NCBI GenBank assembly: GCA_910589595.1
Contig: CAJUTM010000001.1
Location: 124,001-188,000 of the forward strand
Direction of reading: 5' to 3'
Length of the DNA: 64,000 nucleotides
Origin: an uncultured Eubacterium sp.
GTDB taxonomy: Bacteria; Bacillota; Clostridia; Lachnospirales; Lachnospiraceae
The notes below the pieces were generated by a model. It did no database searches. It saw nothing but the letters and a program-made list of their open reading frames with translations, and was not told the origin of the DNA. Shown piece by piece: positions 53,230 to 62,892 of this stretch. Position numbers and translations under genes: made by a program. Position 1 is the first letter of the stretch, and each line of letters begins with the position of its first letter.

Positions 53230-53814
53230 ATGACAGATAAAGAACTGGGAATTCATACAGAAGAAGTACAGATTGATGGTACGGACAGCTTTCACTGTCA
53301 CCGTTATGAACCGACCTCTTATGAAGTATTGGAAGAACTTTTTTATCACTATACACCGATGGAAAACGATGTAATTGTCGATTACGGCTGCGGTCTGGGC
53401 CGCCTTAATTTCTATGTAGAAAATCGATTTTCCCTTATGTCTACGGGAGTAGAACTGACAGATAGATATTATACGGGAGCACTTAGAAACAGAGAAACTT
53501 ATTTGGGAGACAAAGAAAAAATTACCTTTGTCCAATGTGCCGCGCAGAACTATGAAGTCTCTCCAAATGAAACGGTATTCTATTTTTTTAATCCTTTTTC
53601 CATCAGTATTTTCCGACAGGTTATAAACCGGATTTTACTTTCGTGGCAGGAACATCCCCGCGTACTGACATTGATATTGTATTATCCCGAAGATGATGTC
53701 GTTTTTTATATCGAGCAGCATACATCGTTTGCATTGTTTGGGGAATTTGCCAGTGGCGAAGAAGTAAAATGCGACCGCAGAGAGCGCTTCTGTCTTTATC
53801 GTCTGGACATATAA
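53230..53814 (+). CDS. class I SAM-dependent methyltransferase-like protein
   Basis: The 194-residue protein has a Rossmann motif I VDYGCGLGRLNFY, then GVELTDRYY (acidic second-strand residue) and a FFNPF motif in place of a typical motif IV. It looks like a small-molecule or protein methyltransferase, but the substrate cannot be told. GGGAGG lies 6 nt from the ATG at 53230. Its 3' end shares an inverted repeat with the convergent operon. Confidence 0.8.
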   Translation: MTDKELGIHTEEVQIDGTDSFHCHRYEPTSYEVLEELFYHYTPMENDVIVDYGCGLGRLNFYVENRFSLMSTGVELTDRYYTGALRNRETYLGDKEKITFVQCAAQNYEVSPNETVFYFFNPFSISIFRQVINRILLSWQEHPRVLTLILYYPEDDVVFYIEQHTSFALFGEFASGEEVKCDRRERFCLYRLDI

Positions 53815-53834
53815 ACGTTCTCTGCGACCGCATT
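53767..53834 (-). terminator. long-stem terminator of the convergent kdgK-side operon
   Basis: AAATGCGACCGCAGAGAGCG and CGTTCTCTGCGACCGCATTT are inverted copies with three imperfect pairs and a 29-nt loop. On the reverse strand two of these become G-U pairs and a TTTT follows, so the RNA hairpin fits termination after the gene at 53846. It overlaps the end of the methyltransferase gene. Confidence 0.5.
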
Positions 53835-53845
53835 TCACTATGTTT

Positions 53846-54334
53846 TTATGATTCTGCCGGACTGCTGTAGCGCTCCCACGTTGCCACTGTTTTCTCACAG
53901 ATGACGCAGAGCCAGAATGTATCGGTTTCTTCTTCGTCATCTTCGCGCGGAACGTCAATGCCAAACTCATAGGCATAGCCGGAATCTGCCTCCGCTGTCA
54001 CTACCGTAAATATTTTCCCTTTGGCAATCCTTTTAAATACCGCCGTCTGCGCAGGCGCCGGAACATCTTCATCCGCAATTTCTTTCTGAAGATTTCCGTC
54101 GGCGTCATAATATTTCATTCCCTCTTTCATAACGCGCACAACGTCGGCGTTCTCCAGTTGTAGAATAATTGTGTTACAATACATATCCTGCAATCTGGCA
54201 TTCTGTGAATTTCCCGCCTTAATCGTTGCGCCGTTAAACGTAAATTCCATCTGCCTTTCCTGTAGCCTGAATTCAGATATTTCCGAATCGTCAAAGCAAA
54301 TCTGCTCCATCTCATTGATACACTTAAATTTCAT
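53846..54334 (-). CDS. unknown cytoplasmic protein, downstream of HD hydrolase
   Basis: The 162-residue protein starts MKFKCINEMEQICFDDSEIS after AGGAGG, about 10 nt away. It shows a repeat-like acidic beta-rich sequence and ends WLCVICEKTVATWERYS, with two cysteines that could bind metal. No family is recognised. It overlaps the HD hydrolase gene by 11 nt, which ties the two together. Confidence 0.6.
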   Translation of the reverse strand: MKFKCINEMEQICFDDSEISEFRLQERQMEFTFNGATIKAGNSQNARLQDMYCNTIILQLENADVVRVMKEGMKYYDADGNLQKEIADEDVPAPAQTAVFKRIAKGKIFTVVTAEADSGYAYEFGIDVPREDDEEETDTFWLCVICEKTVATWERYSSPAES

Positions 54335-55052
54335 GGTGAAAAACCTCCTGATAATATTTCCGATATTCTTCGAGCAGAGGCATCTCTGCACAGCCATCAA
54401 AATATTGTGTAAATATTTTACCCATTTCTCCGTAATACCAACCGTGCATAGATTTTTTTTTCTGATTAAACTTGTCCCACATGCGCTCCCCTGTCAGACG
54501 GTATTCAAACCACATCGAATAGAGATTTGCCAGCTTGTCCGCAAAGGCAATGCGCATTGCCGCATGTTCCTGTTCTTTCCCAAGCCGGCACCGCATGCGT
54601 TCTATCGTTTCCATTTTGCGCAGTTTCCATGTCTCCTGCGCCGATTTATCTTCTCTTTTATATTCACTTTCTCCTACAACAAGACGCAGGACTTTCCTGC
54701 CGAATCTTTCATATAACGCCTGCGCCTTTACCGGTGTATCTTCCAGTACGTCATGGAGAAGCGCCGCCTGCTGCTCCTCCAAATCTCCCTCCATGATAAC
54801 GGTATAATGCCATGTCCGAATCAAATGAATAAGATACGGAATCTTCGTTCCCTTGCGCATCTGGCCGCGATGAGCTTCCCTTGCAAAAGAAAAAGCCTCC
54901 TCCAGCCTTTTCTCCTTCTGGCACGCAGGAAGAAAGCGGCGGCATATTCCACAGATTTCTTCCTCCCACCCCACTCTTTGTGCACCCAGTATATGACAAT
55001 AATAGGTCTCTTTCCGGAACTCTTCTTCCGGACAATCCGGCCATGATTCCAT
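54324..55052 (-). CDS. stand-alone HD hydrolase similar to alarmone hydrolases
   Basis: The 242-residue protein has a RelA/SpoT-type HD core: REAHRGQMRKGTKIPYLIHL, LLHDVLEDTPV (His-Asp), and MRIAFADKLANLYSM, the equivalent of the KLADRLHN motif. There is no synthetase domain, so it resembles MESH1-like single-domain ppGpp hydrolases, though other substrates are possible. The ATG at 55052 gives the domain with a purine-rich site upstream. It follows kdgK by 54 bp. Confidence 0.8.
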   Translation of the reverse strand: MESWPDCPEEEFRKETYYCHILGAQRVGWEEEICGICRRFLPACQKEKRLEEAFSFAREAHRGQMRKGTKIPYLIHLIRTWHYTVIMEGDLEEQQAALLHDVLEDTPVKAQALYERFGRKVLRLVVGESEYKREDKSAQETWKLRKMETIERMRCRLGKEQEHAAMRIAFADKLANLYSMWFEYRLTGERMWDKFNQKKKSMHGWYYGEMGKIFTQYFDGCAEMPLLEEYRKYYQEVFHHEI

Positions 55053-55106
55053 GGATTCTCTCTCTTTCCTTTTTCGCTTCTGACTGAATCTACGCTGCTC
55101 CCGCAA

Positions 55107-56132
55107 TCACCGCTGTACTCTTCCCGAGCCGTCGCCGCCGGCCAGCTTTAATACTTCCTCCATGGAAACCATATTGTAGTCGCCCTCGATAGAATGTTTC
55201 AGACAGGACGCCGCAACGGCAAACTCTATTATCTCCTGCGGCGCATATTCATTCAGGCAGGCGCATATCAAGCCGCCGCCGAAACTATCGCCGCCTCCTA
55301 CGCGGTCTACAATATGCATCTTATACTTCTTGCTGAAATAATAATCTGTTCCGTCATATAACATAGCCGACCAGTTATTGTCATTGGCGGATATCGATTC
55401 GCGCAGCGTAATAGCAACCTTACTGAAGCCAAAACGGTCCGCTAACTGTTTTGCTACTTCCTTATATCCCTCATGGTTTACCGTTCCCGCCGTGACGTCG
55501 GTTCCTTTTGAGGTAATACCGAATACATCAGCGGCGTCTTCCTCGTTTGCAATGCACACGTCCACATATTCACAAAGCTGCGCCATAACTTTTCCGGCCT
55601 TTTCTTTACTCCACAATTTATTGCGGTAGTTCAAATCGCAGGAGACCGTAATACCTGCTTCCTTAGCCGCTTTGCAGGCATGCAGACAAATGGCAGCGAC
55701 TTCGTCGTTTAATGCCGGTGTGATTCCGGTAAAATGGAACCAGTCAACGCCCTCAAATATCTTTTTCCAGTCAAAATCCGAGGTGGCGGCGGTAGCAATC
55801 GAAGAGCCGGCGCGGTCGTAAATTACCTTGGATGGTCTCTGTGAGGCACCCTTTTCCAGAAAATAGATACCTACACGGTCTCCGCCGCGCACAATATCCG
55901 TCGTATCCACACCATACTTTCTCAAAGAATTTACTGCCGCCTGACCAATCTCATGGGCCGGCAATTTCGTGACAAATTTGGCGTCCAAACCGTAATTTGC
56001 CAGCGAAACCGCCACATTTGCCTCTCCTCCGCCAAACGTTGCGCCGAGAGTATCCGCCTGTACAAAACGATAATACCCCTCCGGTGCAAGCCTTAACATT
56101 AACTCACCAAATGTTACTACTTTTTTAGCCAT
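55107..56132 (-). CDS. kdgK: 2-dehydro-3-deoxygluconokinase (PfkB family)
   Basis: The 341-residue sugar kinase shows FGELMLRLAPEGYYRF, FGGGEANVAVSLANYG and the PfkB signature VDRVGGGDSFGGG with the catalytic Asp. It phosphorylates KDG to KDPG, which eda next door splits, so the two work in sequence. The ATG at 56132 has GGAGGGG at 6 nt, and 33 bp separate it from eda. Confidence 0.93.
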   Translation of the reverse strand: MAKKVVTFGELMLRLAPEGYYRFVQADTLGATFGGGEANVAVSLANYGLDAKFVTKLPAHEIGQAAVNSLRKYGVDTTDIVRGGDRVGIYFLEKGASQRPSKVIYDRAGSSIATAATSDFDWKKIFEGVDWFHFTGITPALNDEVAAICLHACKAAKEAGITVSCDLNYRNKLWSKEKAGKVMAQLCEYVDVCIANEEDAADVFGITSKGTDVTAGTVNHEGYKEVAKQLADRFGFSKVAITLRESISANDNNWSAMLYDGTDYYFSKKYKMHIVDRVGGGDSFGGGLICACLNEYAPQEIIEFAVAASCLKHSIEGDYNMVSMEEVLKLAGGDGSGRVQR

Positions 56133-56165
56133 CTTTTTCCCCTCCAAATGTATCAACCTTTATCA

Positions 56166-56804
56166 TTATCCGCGAATGCGCTTTACTATATCGGCAGCAT
56201 CCTTTGTCATCTTTGCAATTTCATCAAATTTTCCGCTTTTAATCAAATCACCTTTCACCATCCAGCTGCCACCGCATGCCAGAATACGGTCGTATTGCAA
56301 ATACGCTTCGACATTATTCAGGTTTATACCGCCCGTCGGCATAAACTTTAACATAGTATAAGGCGCTGCTACCGCCTTAATCATCGCCAGTCCTCCCGCC
56401 GGTTCTGCCGGAAAAAACTTAACAACATCCAAACCCATTTCGATTGCCTGCTCCATCTCGCTCGGCGTCTGTGTCCCCGGTGTTACCGGAATGTCTTTCT
56501 CCAGACAATAACGCACAACCGCAGGATTAAATCCGGGGCTGACAATGAATTTCGCCCCTGCCTTTACTGCGCGGTCTACCTGTTCCGTCGTGAGAACCGT
56601 TCCCGCACCGACTAACATTTGCGGATACTTTTCGGCAATAATGCGGATTGATTCTTCCGCTGCCTCTGTGCGGAAAGTCACCTCTGCACATGGCAGACCA
56701 CCCTCACACAAGGCCTTTGCCAACGGCTCTGCATCTTTCGCATCATCCAGCACTACGACTGGAACAATGCCGATTTTCTGTATCTCTTTTAACACTTCGT
56801 TCAT
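56166..56804 (-). CDS. eda: KDPG/KHG aldolase
   Basis: The 212-residue class I aldolase shows EVTFRTEAA, the GAGTVLT loop, the Schiff-base lysine in FIVSPGF / VKFFPAEPAGG and a C-terminal LNNVEAYLQ helix. It cleaves KDPG to pyruvate and glyceraldehyde 3-phosphate. It is the first gene of the eda-kdgK pair, for uronate or pectin sugars. The leader region has clear palindromes and a TTGACA promoter. Confidence 0.95.
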   Translation of the reverse strand: MNEVLKEIQKIGIVPVVVLDDAKDAEPLAKALCEGGLPCAEVTFRTEAAEESIRIIAEKYPQMLVGAGTVLTTEQVDRAVKAGAKFIVSPGFNPAVVRYCLEKDIPVTPGTQTPSEMEQAIEMGLDVVKFFPAEPAGGLAMIKAVAAPYTMLKFMPTGGINLNNVEAYLQYDRILACGGSWMVKGDLIKSGKFDEIAKMTKDAADIVKRIRG

Positions 56805-56833
56805 AGTAACCTCATTTCTGCGCTGCTTTTAAT

Positions 56834-56899
56834 GTCTCAGCCCTGCTGAGACTATGCGCATAAAGCAACTTTGTGTCAAGCAGCGCGCAGACACAAAGT
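56834..56899 (-). promoter_or_regulatory. eda promoter with two palindromic operators
   Basis: TTGACA (56874-56879) and CATAGT (56851-56856) are 17 bp apart on the reverse strand. A perfect 10-bp inverted repeat ACTTTGTGTC / GACACAAAGT (56868-56877 and 56890-56899) covers the -35, and GTCTCAG / CTGAGAC (56834-56852) covers the -10 and start site. Such positions fit repressor binding. The regulator is not in the window. Confidence 0.6.
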
Positions 56900-56902
56900 G
56901 CC

Positions 56903-56926
56903 GTGTGAAAAATTTATTTTTCACAC
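56903..56926. repeat. palindrome downstream of the membrane-protein gene
   Basis: GTGTGAAAAA and TTTTTCACAC form a 10-bp stem with a 4-nt loop. It lies 21 nt past the stop codon of the gene at 56947, so it may help end that transcript, or add to the eda control region. Confidence 0.55.
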
Positions 56927-56946
56927 TACCTCCATCTCGAAGACTT

Positions 56947-57567
56947 TTATTCTTTTACTTTTATATTTGTATTAAATCCGAAGACAAACAACAATGACAC
57001 TACGCCGAGCAATGTATTTAACACTTTTACAACAAGTAAATACAAGTAATCCAACTGCATTCCCTGCTCATTCATCGTTCGTATCGCCTCAATCATTTCA
57101 TAGCCGAAACTTAAAATCAGCAGTGCGCACCCGCAGACCGCCAGTGCTTTATTCCCCCATCCCTGATAATAGAGAAAGAGTATAATAATACAAACTAACT
57201 CAATGGCTCCCAAAATAAACAGACTGGCAGCCCCCTCATAGTGTATCGGTATGTAAATCAAATTATCTACCGCCAATAAAATCATCATCGCATATCCGAA
57301 AATAATATTATTGTCCGCTCCCGCCCCCTGTATAATCCGGTGGGTCCCGAAAGCAAAGAGCAACGACGCCACGAAAGCAAACGGCGTGACAAGCAGATAA
57401 ATAATGACAACCGGCAGCGATATTTCATAATTATTATAATAATCAAGTAAGACCATAATACACTGCACCATCGAAAAGGCGCCCAGAAACAAATTGATAA
57501 GCGTGAGTATACGCATTGGTATCGCCCACGGTTTGTTTCCCAGTGTAATTGTATGATTGCTATTCAT
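56947..57567 (-). CDS. polytopic membrane protein of unknown function
   Basis: The 206-residue protein has about six hydrophobic helices (from residue 18 on) with a polar N-terminus MNSNHTITLGNKPWAIP. There is no domain I can name. GGGAGG lies 6 nt from the ATG at 57567 (a TTG is two codons upstream). It is 17 bp after the AIM24-like gene, so both are likely co-transcribed. Confidence 0.75.
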   Translation of the reverse strand: MNSNHTITLGNKPWAIPMRILTLINLFLGAFSMVQCIMVLLDYYNNYEISLPVVIIYLLVTPFAFVASLLFAFGTHRIIQGAGADNNIIFGYAMMILLAVDNLIYIPIHYEGAASLFILGAIELVCIIILFLYYQGWGNKALAVCGCALLILSFGYEMIEAIRTMNEQGMQLDYLYLLVVKVLNTLLGVVSLLFVFGFNTNIKVKE

Positions 57568-57584
57568 AGACAACCTCCCAAATG

Positions 57585-58262
57585 CTATCTTGAACTTGGC
57601 ATAAACGGAATCAACGCAGATGCCATCTGATTTACAGGCATTGACTGTAAGTAAATTTTCCCCGGACCGGTTACTACCGTATTAAAGAAGCCCTCGCCTC
57701 CAAGGAATTTGTTTTTCAATCCTTTCACCGACGTAATATCCATCGTACAACTGCCTGACATAGCTGCCAGATAGCCAGTATCAATTATCATGCTCTGTCC
57801 GGCCTGCAAATCATATTCTTTTACATAGCCGTCGATTTCCAGAAAGGCGGTTCCCTGACCGGAAAGCCGCTGCATAATAAATCCCTCGCCGCCAAAGAAA
57901 CCTCCGGCAAGCTTCTTCTGAAATGCCACAGACAATTCCACGGTAGAAGCAGACGCCAAAAAAGCGCTCTTTTGCGCTATAATCTCCTGTCCAGCGGAAA
58001 TTTCAAACGCTAAAATGGCTCCCGGAAAACTGGACGCATAGACGATTTGCCCCGGCCCTCCCTCTGCCGTATAACGGTTCTGGAACATGGCCTCTCCGCT
58101 AAACATCCGTCCAACCATTTTACCGACGCCACCGCCTACCGTCTCCATTTTCATATTCGGCGTCATCCATGACATAGCGCCTTTCTCGGTAATCATCGTC
58201 TCTCCGGCATCCAAATCGCAGATGACAATCGGTAATGGCGCGCCTTCAATTGTATATTTCAT
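57585..58262 (-). CDS. AIM24/TIGR00266 family protein
   Basis: The 225-residue protein has the repeated beta-helical pattern of the TIGR00266 group: MITEKGAMSWMTPNMKMET, FSGEAMFQNRYTAEGGPGQI, GFFGGEGFIMQRLSGQG and FLGGEGFFNTVVTGPGKI. The family is widespread and its function is unclear, though mitochondrial AIM24 is membrane linked. GGAGG precedes the start. The next gene is a membrane protein 17 bp away, which may be a partner. Confidence 0.9.
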   Translation of the reverse strand: MKYTIEGAPLPIVICDLDAGETMITEKGAMSWMTPNMKMETVGGGVGKMVGRMFSGEAMFQNRYTAEGGPGQIVYASSFPGAILAFEISAGQEIIAQKSAFLASASTVELSVAFQKKLAGGFFGGEGFIMQRLSGQGTAFLEIDGYVKEYDLQAGQSMIIDTGYLAAMSGSCTMDITSVKGLKNKFLGGEGFFNTVVTGPGKIYLQSMPVNQMASALIPFMPSSR

Positions 58263-58414
58263 TCCTATTCCTCCTTTATCTTTTCTTTCATTCTACCACA
58301 TTACTATCCTAATGAAAATAGCCATCTAAAAATATTTCCGTCATATTTGCTGTGTTCGGGGCATAGAATATATAAGAATAGTGTGAGAATTATGCACTGG
58401 GAAAGGAGCAGGAC

Positions 58415-59404
58415 ATGAAATTATATACTATATCATCCCACACCGCCATCCATTTTTTATTTTTTCTTCTTATAATAAGTGTGGTCAGCGGATGTGCGGC
58501 AGAACAACAGCCAGCTGTGAGCAAAAAAACACATACGAAAGCCTCGTGTTTTCCCCGATTGGAAATTGACACAGAGCTCTGTTCCGCAGACACCCTTTTG
58601 TACAACCCAACCAACGATACCCTCTCTTCCGTCTTCCGGAAGAAGAATCTCTATGAGTTGAGTACATGGAACGAAAATAATAGTTGGACTACAGGAGTAG
58701 CAACATGGAAAGTAAAGAAAAATGAGACGCTTGATAACTTTTCTTATAATACAACCGGCGCTCTGTTCGCCTGTTTGAAAACGCACAAAAACAATCAGCT
58801 CCAAAAACAGGACGTCGTCCGCCTGCGGGGAAACGGCGATATTGAATCACTTTCTCTCATCGGACTAAAAAATGTCACACTGCAGAATAAGTCCCCGTCT
58901 CTGACAGAAATAAAAGATTTACAATGTTTTGGGACATCCCTCGCCATTACTTATCAATATGGCGCCGTAAAAATCTATAACATAGCAGAAAAACAGGCGC
59001 TCGGCGCAAGCAACATTACCGGCAGCGACCAACACAGCATTTTTTATGACCTCCATTATCTGACAATCACGAAAGATACTTCTTCACAGGAAATTCTTCT
59101 ATACGATTATGATATCCGCTCCGGTGAAGTTGTCCGCTCTTTCCCGCTGGGGGGCAGCGGGCAGGACAGCCGTGATTTTCATCTGAGCTGTTATCAGAAT
59201 CAGATCTGCCTCGTCTCGGAAAAAGGAATTTTCACGGGGCCGTGTACGGAAACTATACTTACGAAACAACTTGACTACAAAGACCTGCAGCTCCCCGTGA
59301 AACACCGTATCACCTATTGTCAGGCGGCACGGAATGATACTGTCTATATCGGTTATGAGACGCCGGATTCTGCTTTTCATCTGCAGAAATTTACCATAAC
59401 CTGA
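58415..59404 (+). CDS. secreted lipoprotein with beta-propeller-like repeats
   Basis: The 329-residue protein has a hydrophobic signal sequence and a lipobox VVSGC (Cys27), so it is likely anchored to the outer leaflet of the membrane. The mature part has repeated YD/YN-rich beta strands (SSQEILLYDYDIRSGEVVRSF) with no named domain. AAAGGAG precedes the start. It is monocistronic with a weak TTGCTG-like promoter about 60 nt upstream. Confidence 0.75.
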   Translation: MKLYTISSHTAIHFLFFLLIISVVSGCAAEQQPAVSKKTHTKASCFPRLEIDTELCSADTLLYNPTNDTLSSVFRKKNLYELSTWNENNSWTTGVATWKVKKNETLDNFSYNTTGALFACLKTHKNNQLQKQDVVRLRGNGDIESLSLIGLKNVTLQNKSPSLTEIKDLQCFGTSLAITYQYGAVKIYNIAEKQALGASNITGSDQHSIFYDLHYLTITKDTSSQEILLYDYDIRSGEVVRSFPLGGSGQDSRDFHLSCYQNQICLVSEKGIFTGPCTETILTKQLDYKDLQLPVKHRITYCQAARNDTVYIGYETPDSAFHLQKFTIT

Positions 59405-59426
59405 CGGCGGCAGGCCGGACTTTTGC

Positions 59427-60011
59427 CTATACTCTTTGCAGTTCGTCCAGCGTCAGCTCATAAGCAGGCAGGAAATCCTGCATAAAAATATCGATTTCCT
59501 CCATTTTCATCTCCTGAAGATACTTTTTAATGCTCAGCTCCGCCGTCTTAAATTCCTGATTTCCGGAACGGAGTTCTTCGCGGCACTTAATGAGCGCCGA
59601 TAATTTATCCGCCGCTTTGACTATACGCCACTCGTATGCTTTGCTCTCTGTTTGGAAAAAAAGCGGCTCATAATATGTTTTCATATACTTGGGAAGTTTA
59701 TTTATCAGCGTATGGCTCGCCACATTCTCCACGCGCCGGTAAGCCTCCTGAATATCGCTATCATAGTATTTGACCGGCGTCGGCATATCTCCCGTGATAA
59801 TTTCGTTGGCGTCGTGATAAATTCCCATCAAGGCCACTTCATTCGGTTCAATCTCCCGATTACATTTTTCTCTGGCGATTATCGCCAGTCCGTGGGCCAG
59901 CATTGCAACTTCCAGTGAATGCTCGCTTATATTTTCTTTATCCACATTGCGCATAAGAGCCCAGCGCTCGATATATTTCATACGTGCCATCATGGCAAAA
60001 AATGAATGCAT
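59427..60011 (-). CDS. yfbR: YfbR-like 5'-deoxynucleotidase (HD domain)
   Basis: The 194-residue protein starts MHSFFAMMARMKYIERWALMRN and shows ENISEHSLEVAMLAH, GIYHDANEIITGDMPTPVKY and AADKLSALIKCREE, the HD ligands of YfbR. The family dephosphorylates deoxynucleoside monophosphates. AAAGG is 9 nt from the ATG at 60011. An ATG three codons earlier lies directly after it. It follows uvrA by 26 bp. Confidence 0.92.
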   Translation of the reverse strand: MHSFFAMMARMKYIERWALMRNVDKENISEHSLEVAMLAHGLAIIAREKCNREIEPNEVALMGIYHDANEIITGDMPTPVKYYDSDIQEAYRRVENVASHTLINKLPKYMKTYYEPLFFQTESKAYEWRIVKAADKLSALIKCREELRSGNQEFKTAELSIKKYLQEMKMEEIDIFMQDFLPAYELTLDELQRV

Positions 60012-60037
60012 GCTTTTCATCCTTTCGTGAATGTTTA

Positions 60038-62869
60038 CTATTCACCCAATATTTTTTTCATATAATAACCGGTGTAAGAGCTTTCGCACTTTGCCACCTG
60101 CTCCGGCGTTCCCTGCACAACAACAGTTCCTCCCCTGTCGCCGCCCTCCGGCCCCATATCAATAATATAGTCCGCCGTCTTTATGACGTCGAGATTGTGC
60201 TCAATGACAACGACAGAATTGCCGCCTTCGGTGAGGCGCTGCAAAATCTCAATTAACTTGTGGACGTCGGCAAAGTGGAGTCCCGTCGTCGGTTCATCGA
60301 GAATATAAATCGTCCGTCCCGTGCTCCGCTTACTTAATTCGGTCGCCAGTTTAATGCGCTGCGCCTCTCCTCCGGATAACGTAGTTGATGGCTGGCCCAG
60401 TTTTACATACGACAGGCCTACGTCATACAGTGTTTGTATTTTCCGGTGAATGGAGGGAATATGTTTGAAAAAGTCTAAGGCATCCTCAACCGTCATATCA
60501 AGCACGTCATAAATACTTTTCCCTTTATATTTCACTTCCAGCGTTTCCCGATTGTACCGTTTGCCGTGGCATACTTCACAAGGCACATAAATATCCGGCA
60601 AAAAGTTCATTTCTATTTTCAAAATACCGTCGCCGGAACACGCCTCGCAACGCCCGCCCTTTACATTAAAACTGAAACGTCCTTTCAGATAGCCTTTTGC
60701 CTTGGCGTCCGGCGTAGAGGCAAAAAGGTCGCGTATCATATCAAAGACGCCGGTATATGTTGCCGGATTGGAACGCGGAGTGCGCCCAATCGGCGACTGG
60801 TCAATGTTAATGACTTTATCAAGTTTTTCCACACCGTCGATACCGGTATGTTTGCCCGCGATACAACGGGCCCGATTCAACGTGCGCATGAGACTCTTGC
60901 ACAATATTTCATTGATGAGCGAACTCTTGCCGGAGCCGGATACTCCCGTTATACAGGTCATAACTCCGAGCGGCAGCTTTACATTGATTTTCTTTAAATT
61001 ATTTTCCCGAGCCCCTCTAATCGTGAGAAAAGCATTTGGTTTGCGCCGGCTCTGCGGCACCGGAATCTCTACCTTTTTGCTCAGATATGCGCCGGTAATT
61101 GACGTCGGCTCTTTCATTATCTCTTCAGCCGTTCCCACCGCCACAACCTTACCTCCGTTTTTTCCGGCCCCCGGCCCGATATCCACGACATAATCCGCCG
61201 CTAACATCGTATCCTCATCATGCTCCACAACAATAAGCGTGTTCCCCAAATCTTTCAGCTTTTTAAGCGTCTTAATCAATTTATCGTTGTCTCGCTGGTG
61301 CAGGCCTATGCTTGGCTCGTCCAGAATGTAGGCGACGCCTACCAGTCCGGAGCCAATCTGCGTGGCGAGGCGTATCCGCTGCGCCTCTCCTCCTGACAGC
61401 GAAGCGGTAGCGCGCGCCAGCGACAGATAATCCAGCCCGACATCAACCAGAAATCCAAGTCTCGCATGAATCTCCTTTAATACCAGATGTCCAATCTGCT
61501 TCTGGCGCTCCGTCAACTCCAGCTGCTCCATATACCGTTTTAAATCGGCAATGGAAAGTTCGCTGATTTCCGCAATATTTTTATCTCCCACCGTCACCGC
61601 CAGTGACTCTTTCTTTAATCTCTTCCCGCCGCAGACATGGCAGGGAGTAACCTGCATAAACGACTCGTATTCTGCCTTGGAGCGCTCGGACGAAGTCTCC
61701 CGATAGCGTTTTTGCAAATTGCCGAGGATACCCTCAAAGGCAATGTTGTATACGCCATGTCCGTTTCGTCCGGTGTATTCTACCTCAATTTTCTCTCCTC
61801 CGGTTCCGAACCAGAGTAAATCATGCACATCTTCCGTATATTCCTCAAACGGCGTATCCAAATCAAAACCGTAAAAATGAGCCATTCCCTCCAATATGCT
61901 GCGGCTGTAACTGTCTTCATTGACGACAGACTGCCATCCCGAAGCCACAATCGCCCCCTCGGCGATACTCAGGCTCTTATCAGGAATAATTAAATCTTCA
62001 TCAAACTCCATGCGAAATCCGATACCGTGACACTCCGGACACGCCCCAAAGGGGTTGTTAAAGGAAAAACTGCGGGGTTCTATCTCATCAATGCTGATAC
62101 CGCACTCTTCACAGGAAAAACTCTGGCTGAAACTCATGCGCTCTCCGCCCACGACATCAACGATAACCAGACCGTCTGCCAGTTTTAAAACCGTCTCCAT
62201 CGAATCGGTCATTCGCTTCTCGATTCCCTCGTGAATAGAGAGGCGGTCTACAACGATTTCGATGTTGTGCTTTTTGTTTTTTTCTAACTTAATCTCTTCT
62301 TCCAGATTGTAGAGATGTCCGTCTGCTATAATCCTGACATAACCGCTTTTCTTCGCCTTTTCAAACACTTTCACGTGCTCGCCCTTGCGCCCGCGGACAA
62401 CCGGAGCCAACAGCATGATTTTCGTGCGCTCCGGCAATTTCATAATCTCATCTACCATCTGGTCTACTGTCTGCTTTTTAATCTCTTTACCGCAATTTGG
62501 GCAGTGCGGAACTCCGACACGGGCATAGAGCAGACGAAAATAATCATAAATCTCCGTCACCGTTCCTACGGTGGAACGCGGATTGCGGTTCGTCGACTTT
62601 TGGTCGATGGAAATCGCCGGCGGCAGTCCCTCCAGACTCTCGACATCCGGCTTTTCCATCTGCCCCAGAAACTGCCTCGCATAAGAAGAAAGCGACTCCA
62701 TATAGCGGCGCTGTCCCTCGGCGTAAATCGTATCAAAAGCAAGGGAGGATTTTCCGGAACCGCTCAGACCTGTCAACACAACAAACTCGTCTCTGGGAAT
62801 ATCCAAATCAATATTTTGTAAGTTATGCTCTTTGGCACCTCGTATTCGAATCATACGTTTCTTATCCAT
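60038..62869 (-). CDS. uvrA: excinuclease ABC subunit A
   Basis: The 943-residue protein has two ABC ATPase domains (Walker [10 protein letters not shown] near 30 and GVSGSGKSS near 635), LSGGEAQRI signatures, zinc fingers (CPNCG and CEACSGDG with CEVCHGKR) and EHNLDVIK. It recognises DNA damage with UvrB. The ATG at 62869 has a GGAG site at 9 nt and the usual start [20 protein letters not shown]. The five codons before it are optional. It is 23 bp from uvrB. Confidence 0.97.
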   Translation of the reverse strand: MDKKRMIRIRGAKEHNLQNIDLDIPRDEFVVLTGLSGSGKSSLAFDTIYAEGQRRYMESLSSYARQFLGQMEKPDVESLEGLPPAISIDQKSTNRNPRSTVGTVTEIYDYFRLLYARVGVPHCPNCGKEIKKQTVDQMVDEIMKLPERTKIMLLAPVVRGRKGEHVKVFEKAKKSGYVRIIADGHLYNLEEEIKLEKNKKHNIEIVVDRLSIHEGIEKRMTDSMETVLKLADGLVIVDVVGGERMSFSQSFSCEECGISIDEIEPRSFSFNNPFGACPECHGIGFRMEFDEDLIIPDKSLSIAEGAIVASGWQSVVNEDSYSRSILEGMAHFYGFDLDTPFEEYTEDVHDLLWFGTGGEKIEVEYTGRNGHGVYNIAFEGILGNLQKRYRETSSERSKAEYESFMQVTPCHVCGGKRLKKESLAVTVGDKNIAEISELSIADLKRYMEQLELTERQKQIGHLVLKEIHARLGFLVDVGLDYLSLARATASLSGGEAQRIRLATQIGSGLVGVAYILDEPSIGLHQRDNDKLIKTLKKLKDLGNTLIVVEHDEDTMLAADYVVDIGPGAGKNGGKVVAVGTAEEIMKEPTSITGAYLSKKVEIPVPQSRRKPNAFLTIRGARENNLKKINVKLPLGVMTCITGVSGSGKSSLINEILCKSLMRTLNRARCIAGKHTGIDGVEKLDKVINIDQSPIGRTPRSNPATYTGVFDMIRDLFASTPDAKAKGYLKGRFSFNVKGGRCEACSGDGILKIEMNFLPDIYVPCEVCHGKRYNRETLEVKYKGKSIYDVLDMTVEDALDFFKHIPSIHRKIQTLYDVGLSYVKLGQPSTTLSGGEAQRIKLATELSKRSTGRTIYILDEPTTGLHFADVHKLIEILQRLTEGGNSVVVIEHNLDVIKTADYIIDMGPEGGDRGGTVVVQGTPEQVAKCESSYTGYYMKKILGE

Positions 62870-62892
62870 ATTTTCCATCTCCATTTTCTTTA

